The notes: a model not told the origin generated them from the sequence alone. Counted from the first letter of the stretch, positions 1 to 10,453 are shown. The stretch is 64,000 bases of DNA from Thermocrinis sp. (GCA_028276475.1 JAPYWH010000003.1:22304-86303), one strand, 5' to 3'. Numbers and translations: made by a program.

Positions 1-1301
1 GTTTGTTCTTCTATTAGCTGTGCTATCCTCTTTAGCTCCTCTGCGGATACGCTAAAGCCCCAGGAGGAGATAATCTGGGCAGCGGTCTCTTCTGTCTTTC
101 CTATAACGCTTGCAGGGCTGTTTATGGCAAAGTATAGCCCCGGCTCCATAGAAACCGCGGAGATCAGTGCCATTATTGCCACAAAGGATTCGCCCAGCAT
201 TGAACCATAACCTACCAGCCTAACGTGGCTCTCTTTGTCCAAAAGCTTTGGTGAGGTTCCGGAGGATATCAAGGCATGAAAGCCCGAGACCGCACCGCAG
301 GCTATGGTTATCATCAAAAAGGGAAAAAGAGAACCCTGCCAAACAGGACCTATGCCTGTGTATGCATACTGAGTTAGGGCGGGCATCTTGACCTCTGGAT
401 TGGCTATAAAAACGCCCAGCCCTATGATGATTATGGTGCCCAGTTTCATAAAGGTGCTGAGGTAATCCCTCGGTGCCAGCAAGAGCCACACGGGCAAAGC
501 GGAGGCAAAAAAACCATAGACCATCAAACCGAAGGCTATTTGAACCTCCGAGAAGGTAAATAGTTTGCTTAGAGTCGGATGGTTTGCCACAAAATTACCA
601 AGCACCAGAGAGAGCATCAAGAGGGAAACACCCATAGCAGTTGCCTGTAGGACCGCACCCGGTCTAATCTTCCACATATAAAGTCCCATGAGCATGGCTA
701 TGGGAATGGTGGCAAAGGAGGTAAAAGCAGACCATGGGCTCATGGCGGTAGCCTTGACTACCACCAAAGCAAGAACCGCCAGCAAGATGATAAGGATGGA
801 GTAAATAACCAAAAGGACCACGAACCCACCGAACCTGCCCAAATACTCCCTTGCGATGGCACCCAAGCTTTTACCGCCCATCCGCATGGATATGGTAAGG
901 ATGAGCATATCTTGGACCGCACCCGCCACCACCGCACCTATGGGGATCCAGATAACTCCCGGTAGATAGCCCATCTGCGCTGCAAGGACAGGACCCACGA
1001 GAGGACCAGCACCGGAGATGGACGCAAAGTGATGTCCAAAGAGCACCCACTTGTTGGTGGGCACATAGTCCAAGCCGTTGTAAAACCTGTGGGCAGGGGT
1101 TGGATTTTGGTCCGAGACTTCAAAAACTTTGTAGGCTATGTAGTAGCTGTAATACCTGTAGCCCAAAATGTAAAGGGAGAGGGCACAGAGTAAAATCCAG
1201 CCCGCACTTACGGGCTCCTTTCTGTAGATAGCTAAGACATAAAAGGCAAAGGCAAAGGTTATGGAGAGGGCAACAAGGATCAGCCTATCCTTTAAGTTCA
1301 T
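1..1301 (-). CDS. cstA: Carbon starvation protein CstA family transporter (3' end beyond window edge)
   Basis: Open minus-strand frame from ATG at 1301 to the window edge: MNLKDRLILVALSITFAFAFYVLAIYRKEPVSAGWI..., with CstA-like YRYYSYYIA, PTNKWVLFGHHFASISGAGPLVGP and GGKSLGAIAREYLG. Missing from the ORF track because it is truncated. Confidence 0.9.
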   Translation of the reverse strand, partial: MNLKDRLILVALSITFAFAFYVLAIYRKEPVSAGWILLCALSLYILGYRYYSYYIAYKVFEVSDQNPTPAHRFYNGLDYVPTNKWVLFGHHFASISGAGPLVGPVLAAQMGYLPGVIWIPIGAVVAGAVQDMLILTISMRMGGKSLGAIAREYLGRFGGFVVLLVIYSILIILLAVLALVVVKATAMSPWSAFTSFATIPIAMLMGLYMWKIRPGAVLQATAMGVSLLMLSLVLGNFVANHPTLSKLFTFSEVQIAFGLMVYGFFASALPVWLLLAPRDYLSTFMKLGTIIIIGLGVFIANPEVKMPALTQYAYTGIGPVWQGSLFPFLMITIACGAVSGFHALISSGTSPKLLDKESHVRLVGYGSMLGESFVAIMALISAVSMEPGLYFAINSPASVIGKTEETAAQIISSWGFSVSAEELKRIAQLIEEQ

Positions 1302-2005
1302 AACAGGTGGGTTCTAAAGAACTCTATGGTCTTTAGCCACACGTCCTTGGCATACTCTTCGTGATAGACCTCCGGTCTTGTGTCGTTAAAGAAGGCGTGA
1401 TCCACGCCCGCATAGATCAAAAACTGGGCATTTACCTTGTTTTCGTTGCACCTTTGAATGGCTTCCATCACCTCTGAGAGGGGTATGAGCGCGTCCATGC
1501 CCGCATGCACCGCAAGGACTGGCACCTTTATCTTTGAAAAGTCAATCTCCGCAAGCCTGTATAGACCGTAGTATGGCACAAGGGCTTTAAAGTCCTCTAT
1601 TCTTGAGCCAAAATACCAAGTGCATGTCCCACCACAGCAGTATCCGGTTGCACCAAACATAAACTCGCCCACCCTTGGCACATAGCCTATGTCTTCCTTT
1701 TTAAAGTATTCAATGGATGCCCTAACCATGTTCTCCGCTTCCTGCAGACGGTTTTGCATAAGGTCCATCATCAGCTTTCCTGCGTCCTCTGGGTTGTCCG
1801 CAGTCTTTCCTTTGTAGAGGTCTATGGCGAAGGCGTAAAAGCCCTCCCTGCCAAAGCGGTCGCATACATCCTCTATGTGTTTGACGAGCCCCCACCACTC
1901 ATGAAAGACCATAATAAGGGGTGCTTGTTCTTGCAGATTTTCAGGCTCTGCCAAATAACCAGAAACTTCTACTCCATTCACATTAAAACTTATCCTTTGA
2001 CCCAT
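1298..2005 (-). CDS. Dienelactone hydrolase family protein
   Basis: VFHEWWGLVKHIEDVCDRFGREGFYAFAIDLYKG...GYCCGGTCTWYF...GVDHAFFND; alpha/beta hydrolase DLH pattern. Confidence 0.88.
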   Translation of the reverse strand: MGQRISFNVNGVEVSGYLAEPENLQEQAPLIMVFHEWWGLVKHIEDVCDRFGREGFYAFAIDLYKGKTADNPEDAGKLMMDLMQNRLQEAENMVRASIEYFKKEDIGYVPRVGEFMFGATGYCCGGTCTWYFGSRIEDFKALVPYYGLYRLAEIDFSKIKVPVLAVHAGMDALIPLSEVMEAIQRCNENKVNAQFLIYAGVDHAFFNDTRPEVYHEEYAKDVWLKTIEFFRTHLL

Positions 2006-2028
2006 GGCAATAACCTCCTGCCTTTGAA

Positions 2029-3402
2029 TTATAACATCTCAAGGGCAGATTTTAGAACTTCCTTTGCTTGCTCTTGGGTGGGCATTTCCACATAGACCCT
2101 GATCAAAGGCTCAGTGCCGGAGGCCCTCAAGAGGAGCCATCCATCCCCCTCAAAGACGAGCTTTAGCCCATCCTTTGTTATGACCTCCTTGACTTTGAAT
2201 CCACCAATCTGGGAGGGAGGATTTTTTATAAGCTCCTTTAGCTTGTTCTTTTTCTCTTCTTCCGCATGAAGGTCATGCCGTAGGTAGTAGGCACTGCCAT
2301 AGGTTTCAAAGACCTCCTCCACTATTTGGGAAAGGCTCTTTCCCTTGGTGTATAGGAGCTCCAAAAGGTTGAGTCCAGAAAAGAGCCCATCCCTTTCGGG
2401 CAAAAAGTGTATTATTCCATAACCTCCGCTCTCTTCGCCACCAAAGATGACCTTTTCCCTAAAAAGGACATCGTTTATGTGCTTGAAGCCCACTGGCACC
2501 TCCAAGAGCTTAACACCCTCCGCCCTGCATATCCGATCCACCAAATAGCTGGTGGAGACAGTTTTTACCACCACGCCATCCTTTAAGCCTTTGTTCTTTA
2601 AAAGGTGTAGCAAAAGAAGGACGTATATGAGTTGGGTATTAACAAAGTTTCCATTTTCATCGCAGAGGGCTATGCGGTCTCCGTCGCCGTCGTTGGCTAT
2701 GCCCACCTTTGCCCCCAAGGCACGCACCTTATCAAAGAGCGGTCCAAGGTATTTCTCTATGGGCTCAGGTGGATGCCCACCAAAGAGAGGATCCCTCTTT
2801 GTCCTTATGCCAACCACGCTTAAGGGTGTGTTAAGGAGTGCTTCCGAGAAGAGCCCCGCCGAACTGCCATGCATGGCATCGTGCACCAAAAGGTCCTCCT
2901 CTTCAAAGAGCCATAAGTTTATGAGTTCTTGGACCTTTTTAATGTAAGGACCTTTCAGGTCTATAAGCTCGGGCTTTTTGTTGTCTACCTTTACCTCCTG
3001 CGTGCGGTTGGCGAGCTCCTCTACCCTTTTTACAAACTCCTCCCTAGCAGAGCCCCCAAAGGATTCCTTTATCTTGTAGCCGTTGTATTTGCCCGGGTTA
3101 TGAGAGGCGGTGATCATCACACCACCGTCAAAGCCCATGTACTTTACTCCAAAGGATACCATGGGCGTCGTGCATTCTTCCTCCGAAAGATAAGCTTCGA
3201 GCCCAAGGGTCAAAAAGACCTTGCATACCTCCTGTGCAAACTCTTTGCTTAAAAATCTTCTGTCGTAGCCCACCACCACCCTATTTTTACCCTCCTCTTG
3301 GAGCACCAGCCCATGGGCGTAGGCTACCTTTCTTACGTTTTCAAAGGTGAATTGTTCTCCTATCACCGCCCTCCAGCCATCGGTGCCAAATCTTATTGAC
3401 AT
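2029..3402 (-). CDS. Phosphoglucomutase/phosphomannomutase
   Basis: RFGTDGWRAVIGEQF, TASHNPGKYNGYK, DGDGDRIALCDENG, RASGTEPLIRVYVE. ATG at 3402 (MSIRFGTDGWR) preferred over the upstream alternative. Confidence 0.9.
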   Translation of the reverse strand: MSIRFGTDGWRAVIGEQFTFENVRKVAYAHGLVLQEEGKNRVVVGYDRRFLSKEFAQEVCKVFLTLGLEAYLSEEECTTPMVSFGVKYMGFDGGVMITASHNPGKYNGYKIKESFGGSAREEFVKRVEELANRTQEVKVDNKKPELIDLKGPYIKKVQELINLWLFEEEDLLVHDAMHGSSAGLFSEALLNTPLSVVGIRTKRDPLFGGHPPEPIEKYLGPLFDKVRALGAKVGIANDGDGDRIALCDENGNFVNTQLIYVLLLLHLLKNKGLKDGVVVKTVSTSYLVDRICRAEGVKLLEVPVGFKHINDVLFREKVIFGGEESGGYGIIHFLPERDGLFSGLNLLELLYTKGKSLSQIVEEVFETYGSAYYLRHDLHAEEEKKNKLKELIKNPPSQIGGFKVKEVITKDGLKLVFEGDGWLLLRASGTEPLIRVYVEMPTQEQAKEVLKSALEML

Positions 3403-3434
3403 AGGCAAAATTTTAACGGAAAATTATTTTTATA

Positions 3435-3508
3435 GTGCCCGTAGCTCAGTTGGATAGAGCGTGGGTCTCCGGAACCCAAGGTCGGGGGTTCAAGTCCCCC
3501 CGGGCACG
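3435..3508 (+). tRNA. tRNA-Arg (anticodon CCG)
   Basis: GTGCCCG...CGGGCAC acceptor; anticodon arm TGGGT-CTCCGGA-ACCCA; T arm GGGGGTTCAAGTCCCCC. Confidence 0.95.
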
Positions 3509-3525
3509 CTTATAATTTAAATAGA

Positions 3526-3599
3526 CGGCCCGTAGCTCAACTGGACAGAGCGTGGGACTACGGATCCCAAGGTTGCGGGTTCGACTCCCGCCGGGCTGG
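3526..3599 (+). tRNA. tRNA-Arg (anticodon ACG)
   Basis: CGGCCCG...CGGGCTG acceptor; anticodon arm TGGGA-CTACGGA-TCCCA; T arm GCGGGTTCGACTCCCGC. Confidence 0.95.
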
Positions 3600-3607
3600 C
3601 TTTTACT

Positions 3608-4948
3608 ATGAAGCAAAGGGAACCTATCGTAGCCATAGCTACCCCCTATGGAGAAAGTGCCATTGGCGTCGTAAGGCTCAGTGGTCTGGGTGTTTTGGAA
3701 AAGGTCTTGCCCTTTGTGGAGCTAAAAGGTAAGCCAAAGCCCAGGTATGCCCATCTGGTAAAGGTCCTTGACACGGAGGGAAATCCCATAGACGAGGGCA
3801 TAATGATCTATTACCAATCTCCCAAAAGCTACACCGGTGAGGATATGGTAGAGTTGTTTTTGCACGGAAACCCTTTGATATTAAAAAGGGTGGTGGAGCT
3901 TTTCCTTCAGAACGGTGTAAGGATGGCGGAGCGGGGTGAATTTACCAAAAGGGCCTTTTTGAACGGAAAGATGGACCTCCTTCAGGCGGAGGCGGTGGGA
4001 GACCTAATATCCGCCAAGTCCGAGCTTGCCCTAAAAAGTGCCCTAAGGCAACTAAGAGGAGACCTCTCCCAGCTTATTGTTCCCCTCAGGGAAAAACTCC
4101 TTAACCTCTGCGCCTTTGTGGAGGCAAGCATAGAGTTTGAGGAACAGGACATACCAACCCTGGGCGAGGAGGAGATAAAAAGCCAGCTTGAGGAAATAAA
4201 AACCAAAATAGAGGAATTGCTTGCCACAGTCCGAACGGGAGAGTTTTTGAGAAAGGGCGTCAATTTGGCAATAGTGGGCAAGCCCAATGTAGGGAAATCC
4301 TCTCTCTTTAACAAATTGCTGGGCACTCAGAGGGCAATCGTCACGGACATTCCGGGCACCACCCGGGACTTTTTGCAGGAGCCTTTGAACCTGGAAGGCA
4401 TACCAATAAACCTCATAGACACCGCGGGCATCAGGCATTCCGAGGACCCAGTGGAAAAAATTGGCATAGAACGGAGCATACAAAAGCTAAACACCGCCCA
4501 TCTTATACTCTTTGTGGTTCAAGCCCACGAGCCCCTTGAAGAGGAAGACCTATACATCTACTCCCTCGTGAAAGATAAAAACCATATAGTGGTTTTAAAC
4601 AAGGCAGACCTTGGCTTTTGGGAGGCACACAAAAAATTATTCCCAAGCTTTGTGCTGGTCAGTGCCAAAGATGGAAGCGGTATAGAAGAGCTAAAGACCA
4701 CCGTCCTTTCCAACTTGGGTGCGAGCGTGGGCGAAGGGCTTTATATTTCCCTGAGGCACGCAGACCTCTTGCAAAAATCCTTGGGTGTTATAAAATTAAT
4801 ATTGGAAAAAAACCTAAAAGAGTTGTCGCCCGAGATCCTAATGCTATATCTCAGAGAGGTTCAGCTTTATTTGGAAGAGCTTTTGGGTGGTATTACGACG
4901 GAGGAGCTTTTGGGAGAGATATTTTCTAACTTTTGCATAGGCAAATGA
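3608..4948 (+). CDS. mnmE: tRNA uridine-5-carboxymethylaminomethyl(34) synthesis GTPase MnmE
   Basis: IVAIATPYGESAIGVVRLSG N-term, GKPNVGKSSLFN, DIPGTTRD, C-terminal FCIGK. Confidence 0.97.
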   Translation: MKQREPIVAIATPYGESAIGVVRLSGLGVLEKVLPFVELKGKPKPRYAHLVKVLDTEGNPIDEGIMIYYQSPKSYTGEDMVELFLHGNPLILKRVVELFLQNGVRMAERGEFTKRAFLNGKMDLLQAEAVGDLISAKSELALKSALRQLRGDLSQLIVPLREKLLNLCAFVEASIEFEEQDIPTLGEEEIKSQLEEIKTKIEELLATVRTGEFLRKGVNLAIVGKPNVGKSSLFNKLLGTQRAIVTDIPGTTRDFLQEPLNLEGIPINLIDTAGIRHSEDPVEKIGIERSIQKLNTAHLILFVVQAHEPLEEEDLYIYSLVKDKNHIVVLNKADLGFWEAHKKLFPSFVLVSAKDGSGIEELKTTVLSNLGASVGEGLYISLRHADLLQKSLGVIKLILEKNLKELSPEILMLYLREVQLYLEELLGGITTEELLGEIFSNFCIGK

Positions 4949-4963
4949 TAAGGAGGTCAAAGG

Positions 4964-6256
4964 ATGGAAGAAAGCCAAGTTCAGGAGAGGAAAACTTACT
5001 CCTACGAAGAGTTAAAGAGGATGTCCTTTGCAGAGCTACAAAGGATCGGCAGGGAGCTTGAGCTGAGGCGCGTCACCGGTCTCAGAAAGGAGGAGCTCAT
5101 AGAGGACATACTCCAAGCCCAAGCCCAGTTGGAGGGTTTGAACTTCGTAAAGGGTGTTTTGGAGATTTTGCCCGAAGGTTATGGCTTTATCAGAAAACAG
5201 GAGAACAATTACATGCCAAACCCTGGGGATGTTTATGTGGCACCCTCCCAGATCAAAAAGTTTGGACTGAGGACTGGAGACCAGATCGTAGGCTTTGCAA
5301 GACCACCCCAAGATAGGGAAAAGTACCAGGCATTAATAAGGATAGAGTCCGTGTGTGGGCTTAGCCCAGACCCAGAGGTGCTCCGGGCAAGACCTCAATT
5401 TGAAAAGCTAACACCCTTCCATCCCACCGAAAGGTTCAAGCTTGAGACCACACCAGAGGAGCTATCCACAAGGGTGGTTAGCCTTATAGCACCCATAGGG
5501 AAGGGTCAAAGGGGTCTAATAGTGGCACCACCAAAGGCAGGAAAAACGGTCCTTCTCCAAAAGATCGCCAAGGCTATAATACAGAACCATCCTGAGGTCT
5601 ATCTCATAATCCTGCTCATAGACGAAAGACCGGAGGAGGTTACTGAGATGAGGAGGATTGTGGGAGAGGGGGCGGAGGTTATAGCTTCTACCTTTGACGA
5701 GCCACCAGAAAGGCACATGCAGGTGGCGGAGCTTGTCATAGAGAAGGCAAAGAGAATGGTGGAGCTAAAGCAGGATGTGGTGATCCTCTTGGACTCTATG
5801 ACACGCTTTGGCAGGGCTTCCAACGCAGTAACTCCCTCCACGGGTAGGGTTCTCTCCGGTGGTATAGAGGCAACCGCTTTGCAAAGACCTAAAAAGTTCT
5901 TTGGCGCTGCAAGAAACATTGAAGAGGGAGGTTCTTTAACCATCATAGCCACTGCCCTCATAGAAACGGGTTCAAGGATGGACGATGTAATTTACGAAGA
6001 ATTCAAAGGCACTGGAAACATGGAGATCCATCTTGACAGAAAACTCATGGAAAGAAGAATATTCCCAGCCATCAACATAGAAAAGTCTGGCACCCGTAAG
6101 GAGGAGCTACTCTTGGAAGAGTGGGAATTGCAGAGGATTTGGGTGCTCAGAAAGTTCTTGGCGACCATGGACCCGGTGGAGGCGATGGAGTTCCTTTTGG
6201 ACAAGCTCAAAAAGTTCAAAACCAACAGAGATTTCCTAAAGGCGATGCACTCTTGA
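4964..6256 (+). CDS. rho: Transcription termination factor Rho
   Basis: [54 protein letters not shown]. Confidence 0.98.
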   Translation: MEESQVQERKTYSYEELKRMSFAELQRIGRELELRRVTGLRKEELIEDILQAQAQLEGLNFVKGVLEILPEGYGFIRKQENNYMPNPGDVYVAPSQIKKFGLRTGDQIVGFARPPQDREKYQALIRIESVCGLSPDPEVLRARPQFEKLTPFHPTERFKLETTPEELSTRVVSLIAPIGKGQRGLIVAPPKAGKTVLLQKIAKAIIQNHPEVYLIILLIDERPEEVTEMRRIVGEGAEVIASTFDEPPERHMQVAELVIEKAKRMVELKQDVVILLDSMTRFGRASNAVTPSTGRVLSGGIEATALQRPKKFFGAARNIEEGGSLTIIATALIETGSRMDDVIYEEFKGTGNMEIHLDRKLMERRIFPAINIEKSGTRKEELLLEEWELQRIWVLRKFLATMDPVEAMEFLLDKLKKFKTNRDFLKAMHS

Positions 6257-6280
6257 CAATACCATACTAAAGTTTATTAT
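6253..6280 (+). promoter_or_regulatory. Predicted sigma70-type promoter for dnaJ
   Basis: TTGACA (6253-6258), 16-nt spacer, TATTAT (6275-6280), 8 nt before ATG. Confidence 0.55.
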
Positions 6281-6288
6281 AAAAACCT

Positions 6289-7419
6289 ATGCAATCTTCC
6301 AAAAGGGATTACTACGAGGTGCTTGGTGTTCCAAGAAACGCAACCCAGGAGGAAATAAAGAAGGCATACCGGCGTCTTGCCAGAAAGTATCATCCCGATT
6401 TTAACAAGGACCCGGACGCACAGGAGAAATTCAAGGAGATCAACGAAGCCTATCAGGTCCTTTCGGACCCAGAAAAGAGGAAGCTCTACGACCAGTATGG
6501 ACATTCTGCCTTTCAAACTGCTTCCGGTGGTGAATACAGCCAGCAGGCTTGGGGAGACCTTTTTGAAACCATAGAGGACCTCTTTAGGGGCTTTGGCTTT
6601 GAGGAGGTATTTGAGAGAAGGGGAAGAAGGCGTTCTCAGAGAAGACCCATAAAGGGCGAGGATATATACTACACGGTGGAGCTTACCTTGGAGGAAGCTT
6701 ACTCGGGCAAGGTGGTGAGCCTTTCCGTAGTTAGGGATGTTCCATGCCCTGCCTGTGAAGGCTTGGGCTACGACAAGGATAAGGGAGAAAGAACCTGTCC
6801 CACTTGCGGTGGCAGGGGCAGTATATACCAAAGGCAGTTTTTTATAAGCATCTCTCAGACCTGTCCTACCTGTGGTGGAGAGGGAGTGATCAGGGAGCCC
6901 TGTGGTAGATGCGGTGGCAAAGGCACCGTTCCAGAAAGAGAGGAGGTGAAGGTGCGGATGCCTCCGGGCGTGGATAACGGTAGCAGGGTTCTTGTGGAAG
7001 GGAAAGGTCATGCAGGGCTATACGGCGGTCCACCCGGCGACCTTTATTTGCTTGTGAAGGTCTTGCCCCACAGGCTCTTTGAAAGGAGAGGAGATAACCT
7101 TTACTTGGATATAAACCTAAAGCTAACAGAAGCGGTTATGGGAACAGAACTTGAGGTGCCTACCCTAAGCGGTGAGAAGATTAAAGTAAAGGTCCCCGCC
7201 GGCGTGAAAGAGGGAGACACAGTCCGAGTGGAAGGCAAGGGTATGCCAAGGCTCAGGGGTGGTGGCTTTGGAGACCTATTCCTTAGGGTCCATATAGACA
7301 TACCCAAGTTGGGCTTTTGGGAAAAGCACTTTGGAGATGGCAAAAAGGTAAAACAGCTTCTTGAAGAGTTAGACAAACTACTGCCTGAGCCCACCAGATT
7401 GAGGGCAAGACAGCCATGA
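6289..7419 (+). CDS. dnaJ: Molecular chaperone DnaJ
   Basis: [32 protein letters not shown]; zinc-finger [32 protein letters not shown]. Confidence 0.97.
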   Translation: MQSSKRDYYEVLGVPRNATQEEIKKAYRRLARKYHPDFNKDPDAQEKFKEINEAYQVLSDPEKRKLYDQYGHSAFQTASGGEYSQQAWGDLFETIEDLFRGFGFEEVFERRGRRRSQRRPIKGEDIYYTVELTLEEAYSGKVVSLSVVRDVPCPACEGLGYDKDKGERTCPTCGGRGSIYQRQFFISISQTCPTCGGEGVIREPCGRCGGKGTVPEREEVKVRMPPGVDNGSRVLVEGKGHAGLYGGPPGDLYLLVKVLPHRLFERRGDNLYLDINLKLTEAVMGTELEVPTLSGEKIKVKVPAGVKEGDTVRVEGKGMPRLRGGGFGDLFLRVHIDIPKLGFWEKHFGDGKKVKQLLEELDKLLPEPTRLRARQP

Positions 7420-7817
7420 AGAGGGAAGTTAAAAAGAAATACACCATAAGCGTAGTGGCGGAGATGTATAACATACACCCGCAGACCCTCCGCCTTTACG
7501 AAAAGGAGGGGCTCATAAAACCCTACAGAAGCAAAGGAAGAACCAGATATTACACAGAGGAAGACCTCAAAAGGTTGGAGTTTGTGCTTACCCTATCCCG
7601 AGAGCTTGGGGTGAATTTGGCGGGCATTGAAATCATCCTAAGAATGAAAGAACAGATGGAGGAGATGGAAAGACAGATCCAAAAACTCTTGGAGGTCATC
7701 CAGAGAAGCTTACAGGAAGAAGAAAGTGAAGATGTGAGGGCAATAGTGCTCTCCAGCAAGAATGTGGTGGCACGCCTTCGGGATATAATTAACAGGCATG
7801 AGAATAAGGGAGACTGA
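7416..7817 (+). CDS. hspR: MerR-family heat-shock regulator (HspR-like)
   Basis: [46 protein letters not shown]; directly downstream of dnaJ. Confidence 0.85.
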   Translation: MKREVKKKYTISVVAEMYNIHPQTLRLYEKEGLIKPYRSKGRTRYYTEEDLKRLEFVLTLSRELGVNLAGIEIILRMKEQMEEMERQIQKLLEVIQRSLQEEESEDVRAIVLSSKNVVARLRDIINRHENKGD

Positions 7818-8283
7818 CCTACCGGGTATAGGCAAAAAATATGGCGTGTTATTAAAAAGCGGTAAAGAGCTTGTGATAATCATTCACAATACGGGCAGGA
7901 GGGAGGTATATCTTATGGAGGACGAAGAGCCCAGCTGTGTTATAGAGCTAACCGATGAGGAGGCAAAGGAGCTTGGCTTTTTGGTGGCGGGTGCCACATA
8001 CCAGCCTGTTCCCACAGAAAAGATGGAAATGATCCTCCAACAGGTGGTGATGGAATGGGTGAAGGTTCAACAAAACTCAAACTTTGTTAATAAGACCATA
8101 GCAGAACTTGAGATAAGGAGAAAGACTGGCGTTTCCATAATCGCCATAGAGAGGGGAGGGAAGGTGATCCCAAGCCCAGACCCTTACAAGGAACAGATAA
8201 AGGCAGGAGACACCCTGATTGCGGTGGGCACCAGACAGCAAATGAAAGCCTTTTTAGACCTATGCGGAGGATGTAGCACTTAG
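7798..8283 (+). CDS. TrkA-C domain regulatory subunit of K+/H+ antiporter (KhtT-like)
   Basis: C-terminal IAELEIRRKTGVSIIAIERGGKVIPSPDPYKEQIKAGDTLIAVGTRQQM (RCK_C-like); precedes antiporter gene. Confidence 0.8.
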   Translation: MRIRETDLPGIGKKYGVLLKSGKELVIIIHNTGRREVYLMEDEEPSCVIELTDEEAKELGFLVAGATYQPVPTEKMEMILQQVVMEWVKVQQNSNFVNKTIAELEIRRKTGVSIIAIERGGKVIPSPDPYKEQIKAGDTLIAVGTRQQMKAFLDLCGGCST

Positions 8284-8284
8284 G

Positions 8285-9427
8285 ATGCACTCTTACGAAA
8301 TCCTCCTGTGGATAGGACTTCTCTTTAGCCTGCTCTTTGTTTTTGGCTTTTCTCTTAGGTTTTTAAAGGTTCCCTACATACTCTCCTTTATGCTGGCTGG
8401 GCTTGTGGGAAAAGAACTCTTCCACGAAAAAGTAATAGAGTGGGTTACCTTTTTAGAGCATTCCGCGGTGATCTTCCTCTTTTTTTTCATAGGGCTTGAG
8501 TATTCCTTTGAGCGCCTTGGGGCTATGAAGAACATTCTAAAGCCCGGCTTGGCGGACCTTTTTATAAATTTCCCTCCGGTGTTTCTTGTAGCCTATCTGG
8601 CTACCAAGGATTTTATCTTTTCCGCGGTGGTTGCCTCTGCCCTTTACCCTTCCAGCACTGCCATAACCGCCAAGTTACTGTCCGACTACAAAAGGCTCGT
8701 TTTCCCAGAAGCGGAATTGCTCATAGGCATTCTCATCTTTGAAGACCTCATTTCAATAATACTGCTTTCCCTGCTCTCCGGTGGAATTAATAGTGGGCAG
8801 GAGGAGCCTACCTTTCTTTTGCTAAGAAGCGTTCTCTCCCTTTTGGTGTTCTTTTTTGCCTTTTACCTTCTTAGAAACTTAGCCTACAGGACGGTTGGGG
8901 AGATAGATAAGATCTCAGAGGAGACCATATTTCCCTTTTTGATCGTAGGTGCTTTACTCCTGCTGTGTGGTCTTGGAGAATGGATGGGAGTATCTTCCGC
9001 CCTGATTGCCTTCATGCTGGGTGTTGTAGTTCCCGAAGACAGCCTAACTTACAAAACGGTAGAAGAAAGGTTAGCTGACCTAAAAGAGCTCTCTTTGGGT
9101 GTCTTTTTCTTTTCCTTTACCTACTCTGCAAACATAAGCTTTGACCAGAACCTTTATCTTTTGATCGCCTTGGTTTTGCTTTCCTTGATCACAAAGCTCC
9201 TATCCACCTATTGGGGTGCCAGGCTTTATGGGCTTAGCAAGAGGGTTTCCATAAGGGCTAGCCTTTCCTTCTTAGCAAGGGGTGAATTTTCTCTTATCTT
9301 TGCCAGCTTACTTCCCTCCACCCAAGCTTTGGTCTTTTTGGTGGTTTTGACCACATCCATTCTTGGAAGTATAGGTTTTGTCTATGCACCCAAGGTGGCA
9401 TCCGCCTTAGCCAAGTCCAAGGGATAG
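8285..9427 (+). CDS. Kef-type cation:proton antiporter (CPA2 membrane subunit)
   Basis: Multi-TM; VPYILSFMLAGLVGKE, PSSTAITAKLL, EDLISIILL, ARGEFSLIF. Confidence 0.87.
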   Translation: MHSYEILLWIGLLFSLLFVFGFSLRFLKVPYILSFMLAGLVGKELFHEKVIEWVTFLEHSAVIFLFFFIGLEYSFERLGAMKNILKPGLADLFINFPPVFLVAYLATKDFIFSAVVASALYPSSTAITAKLLSDYKRLVFPEAELLIGILIFEDLISIILLSLLSGGINSGQEEPTFLLLRSVLSLLVFFFAFYLLRNLAYRTVGEIDKISEETIFPFLIVGALLLLCGLGEWMGVSSALIAFMLGVVVPEDSLTYKTVEERLADLKELSLGVFFFSFTYSANISFDQNLYLLIALVLLSLITKLLSTYWGARLYGLSKRVSIRASLSFLARGEFSLIFASLLPSTQALVFLVVLTTSILGSIGFVYAPKVASALAKSKG

Positions 9428-10318
9428 GTATTCCCTTACCAAAACTCCCTCCTTTATGCCCCAATCACTTACCACAATTTCCCTTTTACCAAACAAAAAC
9501 ATAGCCCTGTAGAAGACCATAAGTCCCGGGATTATCACCTTTGCCCGTTTAGGCTCTATGTGTGGAAAGGTCTTTACTCTCTCTTCTGCCTTTATATTGC
9601 TGAGGGTCTCCAGCCAAAACATAACATCCTCCAAGGTTAGCTTGGAGCCGTGCACCAAAGAACCTTGATAGGGAAATACATTGTTCTTTATTGCACTTAT
9701 AGTGGTAATTGTTCCACCCAACCCCACCAAAACATCGCAGGGACGGACCACATCCTTTATTAGCTCGTCCAAAAAATTCCTCAAAGACTCCAGCTCGTAA
9801 AGCTTGGGAGGGTCGCTTTCTATAAACTCCTCCGTAAGATTAACTACGCCCACCGGAAGGGACCTTAGGTATTCAACCTCTGTGCCCTTGCCACATACAA
9901 ACTCTGTGGAGCCTCCTCCTTGGTCTATTATGCAAAATTTTCCCTCCGGCTTTAGGGAAAAGGCAACCGCTAAGAAGGCAAGGCTACCTTCCTCCTCTGG
10001 GGTTATTACCTTTAACTCCAAGCCCGTTTCTTCCTTTACTCTCTTTAAGAACTCTTGAGAGTTTTTTGCCCTACGTAGTGCTTCTGTGCCAATTAGGACT
10101 ATTCTTTCTGCCCCATACTGTTTTGCCACTTGTATGTATTTTTTGATGGTTCGCAATGTCTCTTCCATAGGCTCCTCTTGGAGGTAACCGTTCTCCTTCA
10201 ACCCTGTAGCCAAAGAGGTAATGTTGCCCTCTTCGTATATGATCCTGAAAGAGTTGGAAAAGTCTGCTATGCTCAACCTGCAGGAGTAGGAACCTACATC
10301 TATGGACGCAATTTTCAC
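9407..10318 (-). CDS. Ppx/GppA family exopolyphosphatase/pppGpp phosphohydrolase
   Basis: IASIDVGSYSCRLSI, IGTEALRRAKNS, CIIDQGGGSTEFV, GLGGTITTISAI. Confidence 0.9.
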   Translation of the reverse strand: MKIASIDVGSYSCRLSIADFSNSFRIIYEEGNITSLATGLKENGYLQEEPMEETLRTIKKYIQVAKQYGAERIVLIGTEALRRAKNSQEFLKRVKEETGLELKVITPEEEGSLAFLAVAFSLKPEGKFCIIDQGGGSTEFVCGKGTEVEYLRSLPVGVVNLTEEFIESDPPKLYELESLRNFLDELIKDVVRPCDVLVGLGGTITTISAIKNNVFPYQGSLVHGSKLTLEDVMFWLETLSNIKAEERVKTFPHIEPKRAKVIIPGLMVFYRAMFLFGKREIVVSDWGIKEGVLVREYLSLGLG

Positions 10319-10453
10319 TGAAGTAATTATACATCAATAGTCCCTTTACTACTTGACCCATCCTCTTCTGGGCGTAATATTTCAACCTATGGAAAGGGCT
10401 TACTGCAAACATCAGCATGTGTTCCATGTGCCCAAGAAGGAGACGGGGAGCGC

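Noticed and set aside
220-1123. Small minus-strand ORFs at 220-489 and 938-1123 in the track
   Set aside because: They are alternative frames within the long truncated CstA reading frame.
1754-3252. Plus-strand ORFs overlapping the dienelactone hydrolase and phosphomannomutase genes
   Set aside because: No recognisable domain; antisense by-products of well-conserved minus-strand genes.
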